Assembly (NCBI RefSeq): GCF_001658005.1
Contig: NZ_CP015986.1
Span: 186,001-250,000 of the forward strand
Source: Sphingobium sp. EP60837
Lineage (GTDB): Bacteria > Pseudomonadota > Alphaproteobacteria > Sphingomonadales > Sphingomonadaceae
Length of the DNA: 64,000 nucleotides
Reading direction: 5' to 3'
Position 1 is the stretch's first letter. Every line of letters begins with the position of its first letter. Positions 53,146-60,838 of the stretch are shown piece by piece. The position numbers were made by a program, and so were the translations under genes. Under the pieces are notes generated by a model. The model ran no database searches and had not been told where the DNA came from. It saw only the letters and a list, made by a program, of their open reading frames with translations.

Positions 53146-54849
53146 TGTAAGCGCCGGATAGAAATGACACCCCTCTGCTAGATAGAAATGACACCCTTGG
53201 GCGTCCTTAGCAGAGCTGGGTGGCATGGTCCTCCTGGCAGTTCGGGAGGACGCGCTTATGACGGTGGTGGCGATGAGCCATGGCGAGCTTTCGCGGTTTG
53301 ATACATTGTCGCGTGTGGATCGCGGCGAACTGCGGGTCGAGGATGCTGCGCAACTGCTGGGCTTGAAGCGCCGGCAGATTTTCCGGTTGCTTGACCGACT
53401 GCGAACCGAAGGCGCTTCAGGCCTGGTGTCGCGCAAGCGTGGTCGGCCGAGCAACCGGCGTCACAGCGATGCCTTTCGCGAGCGCGTCCTTACGATCGTC
53501 CGCACGCATTATGCGGATTTCGGACCGACCCTGGCGCGTGAATATCTGGCGGAACGTCACGACATTTCGGTGGGCTGTGAGACGCTGCGGCAGATGATGA
53601 TCGAGGCGGGAATCTGGCAGGATCGCGCCGCGCGTCGTTCTCGCCCCTATCAACCGCGTCACCGGCGGGAGTGCCGTGGGGAGCTGGTCCAGATTGACGG
53701 TTCGGAGCATGCCTGGTTCGAGACTCGCGGTCCCAAATGCACGCTGCTTGTCTACATCGACGACGCGACCAGCGAGCTGTTGCACCTTAAGATGGTCGAG
53801 AGCGAGAGCACCTTTTCCTACATGGAAGCGACCCGCGAATATATCGAGCAGCACGGCAAGCCGGTGGCCTTTTATTCCGATAAACACACGGTCTTTCGTA
53901 ACCCCAAGGCGACCGCAAAGGGTGATGGGATGACACATTTCGGGCGCGCGCTCGATGCGCTGAACATCGAGATCATCTGCGCCAACTCGCCGCAGGCCAA
54001 GGGCCGGGTCGAGCGAGCCAACGGTACCTTACAGGATCGCCTGATCAAGGCGATGCGCCTGGAAGGTATCTCGTCGATCGAAGAAGCGAACGTCTTTCTG
54101 CCGAGCTACATGGTTGGGCACAATGCGCGCTTCGCTCGTCCGGCCGCAGACAGTCGCGATTTACACCGACCTCTGGCACCGCGGGATGATCTGCGCTCTG
54201 TCATGGTCTGGCGCGAACAGCGGACAGTCACTGCTGCGCTGACGCTGCACTATAACAAAGTTCTGTTCCTCTTGGAGCCGAACCCGTTCAGCAAGGAACT
54301 GGTGCGCAAGCGCGTGGATGTCTGTGAATATCCTGACGGCACAGTCGAGATCCGCCACGAGGGGCGCTCCCTTCCTTACAGCCTGTTTGACAAGATGCCC
54401 CGGATCAATCAACCTGCCATCGTCGATAACAAGCATCTCGACGCGGCACTGGCGCTAGCAAAGGAAATCCAGGCGATCGCGCCGCATCACCGGCAGCGGA
54501 ACAACTATGCCCCTGCTCGCCGCGACCAGCCCGCGCATTTGTTCCCCGAACCGGAGGCGCCGGCGAAGATCGACGGACGCCGGTTGGGCGGGGCAAAGCT
54601 CAAACGTCGTCCCCGGCTCAGCCCGGCGGAGTTACGAGCGCACGGCACGCTCGAGTTCGTGAAGGCGCGCTAAAGCGGTTCTGACCGAGCCCGCTGCCTT
54701 CGCAGCGGGTCCGTGCCCTTCCCCTCCACTGTTACGCCATCAGCAGGGTCTGCGCTGCGCTATCCCGAGGGCTCCACGCAGCCCCTGCTGTCATTAATGG
54801 TGTCTTTTCTATCGGGGACAGATAGTGTCTTCTCTATCCGGTGCGAACA
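53146..54849 (+). mobile_element. insertion sequence, ISNCY/IS1202-type, copy 1 (1704 bp)
   Basis: Bounded by imperfect terminal inverted repeats: the left end TGTAAGCGCCGGATAGAAAT and the complement of the right end TGTTCGCACCGGATAGAGAA. Each end carries two GATAGAnAnGACAC words (left 53157-53170 and 53181-53194; right, inverted, 54825-54838 and 54800-54813), probably transposase-binding sites. The 5-bp direct repeat AGGCC precedes it (53141-53145) and follows it (54850-54854). It holds one transposase gene and, after that gene, a CCCGCTG/CAGCGGG hairpin (54690-54709). Confidence 0.93.
53258..54673 (+). CDS. ISNCY/IS1202-type transposase, copy 1
   Basis: DDE transposase of 471 residues. An N-terminal helix-turn-helix region (ELRVEDAAQLLGLKRRQIFR) is followed by a basic linker and an rve-like catalytic core: first Asp in VQIDGSEHAWF, second in FYSDKHTVFRN, and Glu in KGRVERANGTLQDRL. 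I chose ATG 53258 because GGGAGGA lies seven bases upstream; an ATG at 53225 has no such site. The family name is from memory of similar sphingomonad proteins. The gene is intact, so the element is potentially active. Confidence 0.92.
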   Translation: MTVVAMSHGELSRFDTLSRVDRGELRVEDAAQLLGLKRRQIFRLLDRLRTEGASGLVSRKRGRPSNRRHSDAFRERVLTIVRTHYADFGPTLAREYLAERHDISVGCETLRQMMIEAGIWQDRAARRSRPYQPRHRRECRGELVQIDGSEHAWFETRGPKCTLLVYIDDATSELLHLKMVESESTFSYMEATREYIEQHGKPVAFYSDKHTVFRNPKATAKGDGMTHFGRALDALNIEIICANSPQAKGRVERANGTLQDRLIKAMRLEGISSIEEANVFLPSYMVGHNARFARPAADSRDLHRPLAPRDDLRSVMVWREQRTVTAALTLHYNKVLFLLEPNPFSKELVRKRVDVCEYPDGTVEIRHEGRSLPYSLFDKMPRINQPAIVDNKHLDAALALAKEIQAIAPHHRQRNNYAPARRDQPAHLFPEPEAPAKIDGRRLGGAKLKRRPRLSPAELRAHGTLEFVKAR

Positions 54850-54854
54850 AGGCC
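54850..54854. repeat. AGGCC spacer between the two insertion sequences
   Basis: The same five bases also flank the pair on the left (53141-53145) and right (56559-56563), the pattern expected if a second copy inserted into the target duplication of the first or if the unit IS+AGGCC was duplicated. Confidence 0.9.
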
Positions 54855-56558
54855 TGTAAGCGCCGGATAGAAATGACACCCCTCTGCTAGATAGAAATGA
54901 CACCCTTGGGCGTCCTTAGCAGAGCTGGGTGGCATGGTCCTCCTGGCAGTTCGGGAGGACGCGCTTATGACGGTGGTGGCGATGAGCCATGGCGAGCTTT
55001 CGCGGTTTGATACATTGTCGCGTGTGGATCGCGGCGAACTGCGGGTCGAGGATGCTGCGCAACTGCTGGGCTTGAAGCGCCGGCAGATTTTCCGGTTGCT
55101 TGACCGACTGCGAACCGAAGGCGCTTCAGGCCTGGTGTCGCGCAAGCGTGGTCGGCCGAGCAACCGGCGTCACAGCGATGCCTTTCGCGAGCGCGTCCTT
55201 ACGATCGTCCGCACGCATTATGCGGATTTCGGACCGACCCTGGCGCGTGAATATCTGGCGGAACGTCACGACATTTCGGTGGGCTGTGAGACGCTGCGGC
55301 AGATGATGATCGAGGCGGGAATCTGGCAGGATCGCGCCGCGCGTCGTTCTCGCCCCTATCAACCGCGTCACCGGCGGGAGTGCCGTGGGGAGCTGGTCCA
55401 GATTGACGGTTCGGAGCATGCCTGGTTCGAGACTCGCGGTCCCAAATGCACGCTGCTTGTCTACATCGACGACGCGACCAGCGAGCTGTTGCACCTTAAG
55501 ATGGTCGAGAGCGAGAGCACCTTTTCCTACATGGAAGCGACCCGCGAATATATCGAGCAGCACGGCAAGCCGGTGGCCTTTTATTCCGATAAACACACGG
55601 TCTTTCGTAACCCCAAGGCGACCGCAAAGGGTGATGGGATGACACATTTCGGGCGCGCGCTCGATGCGCTGAACATCGAGATCATCTGCGCCAACTCGCC
55701 GCAGGCCAAGGGCCGGGTCGAGCGAGCCAACGGTACCTTACAGGATCGCCTGATCAAGGCGATGCGCCTGGAAGGTATCTCGTCGATCGAAGAAGCGAAC
55801 GTCTTTCTGCCGAGCTACATGGTTGGGCACAATGCGCGCTTCGCTCGTCCGGCCGCAGACAGTCGCGATTTACACCGACCTCTGGCACCGCGGGATGATC
55901 TGCGCTCTGTCATGGTCTGGCGCGAACAGCGGACAGTCACTGCTGCGCTGACGCTGCACTATAACAAAGTTCTGTTCCTCTTGGAGCCGAACCCGTTCAG
56001 CAAGGAACTGGTGCGCAAGCGCGTGGATGTCTGTGAATATCCTGACGGCACAGTCGAGATCCGCCACGAGGGGCGCTCCCTTCCTTACAGCCTGTTTGAC
56101 AAGATGCCCCGGATCAATCAACCTGCCATCGTCGATAACAAGCATCTCGACGCGGCACTGGCGCTAGCAAAGGAAATCCAGGCGATCGCGCCGCATCACC
56201 GGCAGCGGAACAACTATGCCCCTGCTCGCCGCGACCAGCCCGCGCATTTGTTCCCCGAACCGGAGGCGCCGGCGAAGATCGACGGACGCCGGTTGGGCGG
56301 GGCAAAGCTCAAACGTCGTCCCCGGCTCAGCCCGGCGGAGTTACGAGCGCACGGCACGCTCGAGTTCGTGAAGGCGCGCTAAAGCGGTTCTGACCGAGCC
56401 CGCTGCCTTCGCAGCGGGTCCGTGCCCTTCCCCTCCACTGTTACGCCATCAGCAGGGTCTGCGCTGCGCTATCCCGAGGGCTCCACGCAGCCCCTGCTGT
56501 CATTAATGGTGTCTTTTCTATCGGGGACAGATAGTGTCTTCTCTATCCGGTGCGAACA
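54855..56558 (+). mobile_element. insertion sequence, ISNCY/IS1202-type, copy 2 (1704 bp)
   Basis: A second copy in the same orientation, with the same length and ends as copy 1; I found no base difference in the parts that I compared. The repeat unit is 1709 bp. Its right end abuts AGGCC (56559-56563) and then the mazG upstream region. Confidence 0.93.
54967..56382 (+). CDS. ISNCY/IS1202-type transposase, copy 2
   Basis: Encodes a protein identical over its whole length to copy 1, with the same GGGAGGA ribosome site and the same DDE residues. Being downstream of copy 1 in the same orientation, it could be reached by read-through transcription unless the hairpin behind the first transposase gene stops it. 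Confidence 0.92.
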   Translation: MTVVAMSHGELSRFDTLSRVDRGELRVEDAAQLLGLKRRQIFRLLDRLRTEGASGLVSRKRGRPSNRRHSDAFRERVLTIVRTHYADFGPTLAREYLAERHDISVGCETLRQMMIEAGIWQDRAARRSRPYQPRHRRECRGELVQIDGSEHAWFETRGPKCTLLVYIDDATSELLHLKMVESESTFSYMEATREYIEQHGKPVAFYSDKHTVFRNPKATAKGDGMTHFGRALDALNIEIICANSPQAKGRVERANGTLQDRLIKAMRLEGISSIEEANVFLPSYMVGHNARFARPAADSRDLHRPLAPRDDLRSVMVWREQRTVTAALTLHYNKVLFLLEPNPFSKELVRKRVDVCEYPDGTVEIRHEGRSLPYSLFDKMPRINQPAIVDNKHLDAALALAKEIQAIAPHHRQRNNYAPARRDQPAHLFPEPEAPAKIDGRRLGGAKLKRRPRLSPAELRAHGTLEFVKAR

Positions 56559-56635
56559 AGGCCGTTGCCCTATAACCGGACCCCTCCGCCAACTTCAATC
56601 TTCTCGCTATTTCATTCATCAATTCAGGACCGCCC
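56559..56635 (+). promoter_or_regulatory. mazG upstream region with a -10-like TATAAC
   Basis: TATAAC at 56571-56576 is a good -10, with a 60-base leader to the mazG ATG, but no -35 is visible at 16-18 bases upstream because the insertion sequence ends there (56558). The original -35 region now lies 3.4 kb away, left of the IS pair. Confidence 0.35.
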
Positions 56636-57424
56636 ATGACTTCTGAGACAAAGGCAAGCCCCGCCGACATCATGCCGCTCGCCAATGTCATGGCCCGACT
56701 TCGCGATCCTGAAACCGGCTGCCCCTGGGACATTCAGCAAGACTTCGCCAGCATTGCGCCCTACACGATAGAAGAAGCCTATGAGGTCGCTGACGCCATC
56801 GAGCGCAACGACATGCCCGCGCTCCGCGACGAGCTGGGCGATCTCCTGCTACAGGTTGCCTTCCACAGCCGAATGGCGGAGCAAGCGGGTCATTTCACGC
56901 TTCAGGACGTGATTGATGGCGTCACTGAAAAGATGATCCGCCGCCACCCGCACATCTTCGGCAACGGCATTCCGCGCGAACATGGCCACGCCCAATGGGA
57001 AGCCATCAAGGCCGCCGAACGCGCCGGTCTCGATCCGGACGGCAGCGCGCTTGCGGGAGTCGCCCAAGCGCTGCCCGCGCTACTCCGCGCCGAAAAGCTC
57101 CAGAAGCGCGCTGCCCGAACTGGCTTTGATTGGCTTGACACTCAGGGCGTCCTCGCCAAGATCGAGGAAGAACTGCAGGAAGTTCATGAGGCAGCCTCCC
57201 CACAAGAACATCATGAGGAAATCGGCGACCTGTTGTTCGCCGTGGTCAACCTCGCCCGCCACCTCAAGGTCGATGCCGAAACCGCACTCCGCTCCGCCAA
57301 CGCCAAGTTCGAGTCACGCTTCCGGGTGATGGAAGAGATCGCAGGCGAGGAATTTGACGCTCTGCCGCTCGATGACAAGGAGGAGCTTTGGCAACGAGCC
57401 AAGCGCCGATTGGCCGAGCAATAA
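56636..57424 (+). CDS. mazG: nucleoside triphosphate pyrophosphohydrolase MazG
   Basis: Hydrolyses (d)NTPs to NMP and PPi, cleaning nucleotide pools. Two MazG domains are present: N-terminal with CPWD, EEAYEVADAIE and RDELGDLLLQVAFH, and C-terminal with EELQEVHEA and HEEIGDLLFAVVNLARH. 262 residues, full length. It converges on hflX with only seven bases between their ends. Its promoter region has been reshaped by the insertion sequences. Confidence 0.95.
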   Translation: MTSETKASPADIMPLANVMARLRDPETGCPWDIQQDFASIAPYTIEEAYEVADAIERNDMPALRDELGDLLLQVAFHSRMAEQAGHFTLQDVIDGVTEKMIRRHPHIFGNGIPREHGHAQWEAIKAAERAGLDPDGSALAGVAQALPALLRAEKLQKRAARTGFDWLDTQGVLAKIEEELQEVHEAASPQEHHEEIGDLLFAVVNLARHLKVDAETALRSANAKFESRFRVMEEIAGEEFDALPLDDKEELWQRAKRRLAEQ

Positions 57425-57431
57425 TCGGCGG

Positions 57432-58766
57432 TCAGATCGTCGCGCGTTTCCGGAAACGGGCAAGCGCGGACTCCGAAAGCCGGACATCGATGATCATCTC
57501 TCCGTCCCCAGCCGTGCTGTCGATCACCTCGCCATGCTCATGCAGCCACGCCAGCGCCGCGCCATCCGACAGCCGCACCTGTAGTTGATGGACTTGCGCC
57601 CCAGCGGTCAAACGGCCGCTGATCGTCCGTTGCAGGTCATCCACCCCTTCTCCGGTAAGCGCCGACAGGATCACGACATCATCCCGCCGGGACGCCATCT
57701 CGCGCACTTGTCCGGCCGCATCTTCGTCCAGCAGATCGAGCTTGTTCCACGCTTCGATGATCGGCGGAGCTTCATCTCCCTCTTCTCTCGCCTCGAGCGC
57801 GCCCTCCCCCGCTACGCCAAGCTCGCTCAGCACGTCGATCACGTCGTCTCGCTGCGCCTCGCTGTCGGGATGCGCAATGTCGCGGACATGGATGATGAGG
57901 TCTGCAGACAGCACCTCTTCCAGAGTGGCCCTAAAGGCCGCGATAAGCTGGGTCGGAAGGTCCGACACAAAGCCCACGGTATCCGACAGGATCGCCTTGT
58001 CCAAACCCGGAAGCGCAATCTGGCGCATGGTCGGATCAAGCGTTGCGAACAGCAGATCCTCCGCCATCACATGCGCGCCTGTCATCCGGTTGAAAAGAGT
58101 GGATTTCCCGGCATTGGTGTAGCCAACCAGCGCGATCACCGGCCACGGCGCACGTTGCCGCCGCGCCCGATGCAGGCTTCGGGTCCGCGTGACCTGATCC
58201 AGTTCCCTGCGAATCTTCGCCATCCGGTCGCGGATCATCCGCCGGTCCGCTTCGATCTGCGTTTCACCCGGGCCGCCAAGGAAGCCGAAGCCGCCTCGCT
58301 GCCGTTCAAGATGCGTCCAACTGCGAACCAGTCGCCCCGCCTGATAGTCAAGATGAGCGAGTTCGACCTGGAGCCGTCCTTCATTGGTGGCCGCGCGCTC
58401 GCCGAAGATTTCCAAGATGAGCCCGGTCCGATCGATCACCTTGGCTTCGGTCGCCTTTTCCAGATTGCTCTGCTGAACAGGGCTAAGCGCGTTGTCCACG
58501 ATGACCAGTTCGGCCTCTTCCATTCGCGCCAGCGTCGCGATCTGATCGACCTGGCCACCGCCGAACAGCGTTGCCGGCTTTCGATCGCGCACACGAAAGG
58601 CTTGAGCGGCACGCACATCGATGCCGATCGCCAGTGCGAGCCCCTTTGCCTCCTCTAGCCGTGCCTCGCTGTCGCGCCGCTCGACACCATGAACCTCTGC
58701 GCGCACGACAACAGCGCGCGCGCCGCGCGATACCTCATCGGCAGAATCGCGATTGAAGACCGCCAT
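57432..58766 (-). CDS. hflX: GTPase HflX
   Basis: Ribosome-associated GTPase that splits stalled or hibernating 70S ribosomes. The HflX N-domain (glycine-rich ATLFGGGQVDQI), the linker GGFGFLGGPGETQIEADRR, and the G-domain with G1 VGYTNAGKSTLF, G3 DTVGF and G4 NKLD are all present. 444 residues. An AGG ribosome site lies seven bases before ATG 58766. It follows hfq on the same strand with 65 bases between, the conserved alphaproteobacterial hfq-hflX order. Confidence 0.96.
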   Translation of the reverse strand: MAVFNRDSADEVSRGARAVVVRAEVHGVERRDSEARLEEAKGLALAIGIDVRAAQAFRVRDRKPATLFGGGQVDQIATLARMEEAELVIVDNALSPVQQSNLEKATEAKVIDRTGLILEIFGERAATNEGRLQVELAHLDYQAGRLVRSWTHLERQRGGFGFLGGPGETQIEADRRMIRDRMAKIRRELDQVTRTRSLHRARRQRAPWPVIALVGYTNAGKSTLFNRMTGAHVMAEDLLFATLDPTMRQIALPGLDKAILSDTVGFVSDLPTQLIAAFRATLEEVLSADLIIHVRDIAHPDSEAQRDDVIDVLSELGVAGEGALEAREEGDEAPPIIEAWNKLDLLDEDAAGQVREMASRRDDVVILSALTGEGVDDLQRTISGRLTAGAQVHQLQVRLSDGAALAWLHEHGEVIDSTAGDGEMIIDVRLSESALARFRKRATI

Positions 58767-58831
58767 GATCGCCTAACGCATCAGGCGCCGGCCCGCTTCA
58801 TACGAAGACGGGCCGAAGGAATATAAATTGG

Positions 58832-59314
58832 TCAATCCTCGCCCTCGCCTTCACCGCTGAGATCGAGCGCATGGAGGGGCTGAACGGTGGAAATGGCGTG
58901 CTTGTAAACCAGCTGGACCATGCCATCACGTTCCAGCAGCATGCAGAACAGATCGAAAGCGGCGATCTCCCCCTGCAGCATAACGCCATTAACGAGGAAC
59001 ATCGTGACCGGGCTTCCGGACTTACGGACCGCGCTAAGGAAAATTTCCTGCAGCAGCTTCGGCTTCGCATTGCCGTCACTCGCTTTGCGCAAGTCTGTCA
59101 GGTCCATGGACTGGGCCGGCATCACGGTGGAGATCGCATGCTTGTAAACTAGCTGCGACTGACCATCGCGCCGCAACAGGACGGAGAAGTTGTCGAACCA
59201 AGTGATGATCCCCTGCAGCTTCACGCCCTTGACCAGGAACATGGTCACCGGGGTTTTGCTCTTGCGCAGGTTGTTTAGGAAAATGTCCTGAAGATTGTTG
59301 AGTTTGTCGGCCAC
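58832..59314 (-). CDS. hfq: RNA chaperone Hfq, tandem two-domain form
   Basis: sRNA-mRNA chaperone, here as one 160-residue chain with two Sm domains at an exact 80-residue period. Domain 1 covers about residues 5-66 ([26 protein letters not shown]); domain 2 covers 86-146 ([26 protein letters not shown]). YKH is kept in both (57-59 and 137-139). Domain 2 has changed Asp10 to Glu90, Lys29 to Asn109 and Lys32 to Met112. A linker of about 20 residues and an acidic tail (GEGEGED) complete it. GTG 59314 is chosen: AAGGTG lies six bases upstream and the protein then starts MADKLNN; GTG 59323 has no site. Trimers of this chain could form the usual six-Sm ring. Confidence 0.95.
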   Translation of the reverse strand: MADKLNNLQDIFLNNLRKSKTPVTMFLVKGVKLQGIITWFDNFSVLLRRDGQSQLVYKHAISTVMPAQSMDLTDLRKASDGNAKPKLLQEIFLSAVRKSGSPVTMFLVNGVMLQGEIAAFDLFCMLLERDGMVQLVYKHAISTVQPLHALDLSGEGEGED

Positions 59315-59464
59315 GGTCTTCACCTTATTGGCGGGACGTTACCCGCTCTCGCACCCCTGGGCAGGGCGTCTTGCCTGCTCCCGCCTGCCGGAAGCGATTG
59401 GGAAACTACCGCAATTGCGAACAGCCGTCCATGCCCCAGATGCGGTATGGCTCACGCGATTCCG

Positions 59465-60838
59465 TCAGTTGTCCTTGCCGTCAGTAATGCCCAGCAACTT
59501 CAGCTTGCGGTGAAGCGCGGAGCGCTCCATCCCGATGAAGGTTGCGGTGCGCGATATGTTTCCCGAAAAGCGCCTGATTTGAATGCGCAGATATTCGCGT
59601 TCGAAACTCTCCCGGGCTTCCCGCAGCGGTGCTCCCATGATCGCAGACTGGCCCATTCCCTCGCTGGAACCATTGTTGGTCAATTCGCTGGGCAGCATGT
59701 CGAGTTCGATCCGCCCGATACGCTCACCGGGCGCAAGTATCATCGTGCGCTCAATTACGTTGCGCAACTGACGAACATTGCCCGGCCATTCATTCGCCTG
59801 AAGCGCGGCCATGGCGTCACTCGCGATTTCCGGTGAAGGCACGCGGCGGTCAGCGGCAAAGCGGGCGAGATAATGTTCGACCAGCGGCGGGATGTCATCG
59901 CGCCGTTCGGACAGCGAGGGAATGACAAGCGGCACGACGTTGAGGCGATAGAAGAGATCCTCGCGGAACCGGCGCTCTTCTATTTCCACTCCCAGGTCAC
60001 GCGCGGTCGATGAAATGACCCGCACATCCACCTTAACCTGGCGTTGCCCACTCACGCGCGTGAAGCTCTGGTCGGTCAGAACCCGCAGGATCTTGCCCTG
60101 CGTTGTGAGCGGCATGTCTGCGATCTCGTCGAGATAGAGCGTGCCACCATGCGCCTGCTCAAGATAGCCGGGGCGTACCAGGCCGCTTGGGTCTTCCACT
60201 CCGAACAGTTCTTCTTCGACGCGATCGGGGTCCATACGCGCCGCAGCCACGACGATGAAAGGCGCGTCGGCCCTGCCGCTCCAACTGTGGAGCATCCGAG
60301 CTGCGACCTCCTTGCCGACCCCGGCCGGCCCGGAAATCAGTACGCGGCTCCCGGTGCCTGCCACTTTCTTGATCGTCGCGCGCACCCCGTTGATCGCGGC
60401 CGACGTGCCGGTCAGCTCATCATCCTGGCCAAAGCGGGCGCGCAAAACCTGATTCTCGCGCCGCAGCCTTTCCGTCTCTGTCGCGCGGGAGACCAGGTGC
60501 AACAAGCGGTCGGCTTCGAACGGCTTTTCGATAAAGTCTGCCGCGCCTTTTCGGATCGCTGCGACCGCCGTATCGATATTGCCATGTCCCGAAATCATCA
60601 GCACGGGAATGGTGAGGTCGCGGCGCTTGATCTCATCGAGCAGTTCCAGCCCATCAAGCTTCGATCCCTGCAGCCATACATCGAGCAGGACCAGAGACGG
60701 CCGCCGTGCATCCAGCGCCTCGATCGCGCTGTCGCTGTTGGCCGCGGTACGGGTGGAAAAGCCTTCATCCTCGAGCACGCCCGCGACCAGGTCGCGAATG
60801 TCCTCTTCATCATCGACTACCAGAATATCAAGCGCCAT
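59465..60838 (-). CDS. ntrX: nitrogen/redox response regulator NtrX, without the GAFTGA loop
   Basis: Response regulator of the NtrY-NtrX pair. Receiver domain (phospho-Asp53 in LLDVWLQ, Lys105 in IEKPF), an AAA+ domain with Walker A SGPAGVGKE and Walker B GTLYLDEIAD, and a C-terminal Fis-type helix-turn-helix (RTATFIGMERSALHRKLKLLG). Between ELFG and GTLYLDEI (about residues 214-231) only VEDPSGLVRPGYLEQAHG remains: the sigma-54-contacting GAFTGA is gone and the loop is several residues shorter than in NtrC. It is therefore unlikely to activate sigma-54 directly. 457 residues; it overlaps the ntrY end by 11 bases. Confidence 0.93.
   Translation of the reverse strand: MALDILVVDDEEDIRDLVAGVLEDEGFSTRTAANSDSAIEALDARRPSLVLLDVWLQGSKLDGLELLDEIKRRDLTIPVLMISGHGNIDTAVAAIRKGAADFIEKPFEADRLLHLVSRATETERLRRENQVLRARFGQDDELTGTSAAINGVRATIKKVAGTGSRVLISGPAGVGKEVAARMLHSWSGRADAPFIVVAAARMDPDRVEEELFGVEDPSGLVRPGYLEQAHGGTLYLDEIADMPLTTQGKILRVLTDQSFTRVSGQRQVKVDVRVISSTARDLGVEIEERRFREDLFYRLNVVPLVIPSLSERRDDIPPLVEHYLARFAADRRVPSPEIASDAMAALQANEWPGNVRQLRNVIERTMILAPGERIGRIELDMLPSELTNNGSSEGMGQSAIMGAPLREARESFEREYLRIQIRRFSGNISRTATFIGMERSALHRKLKLLGITDGKDN

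Noticed and set aside
53141..56563. Composite transposon
   Set aside because: The two IS copies abut with only five bases between them, so there is no cargo.
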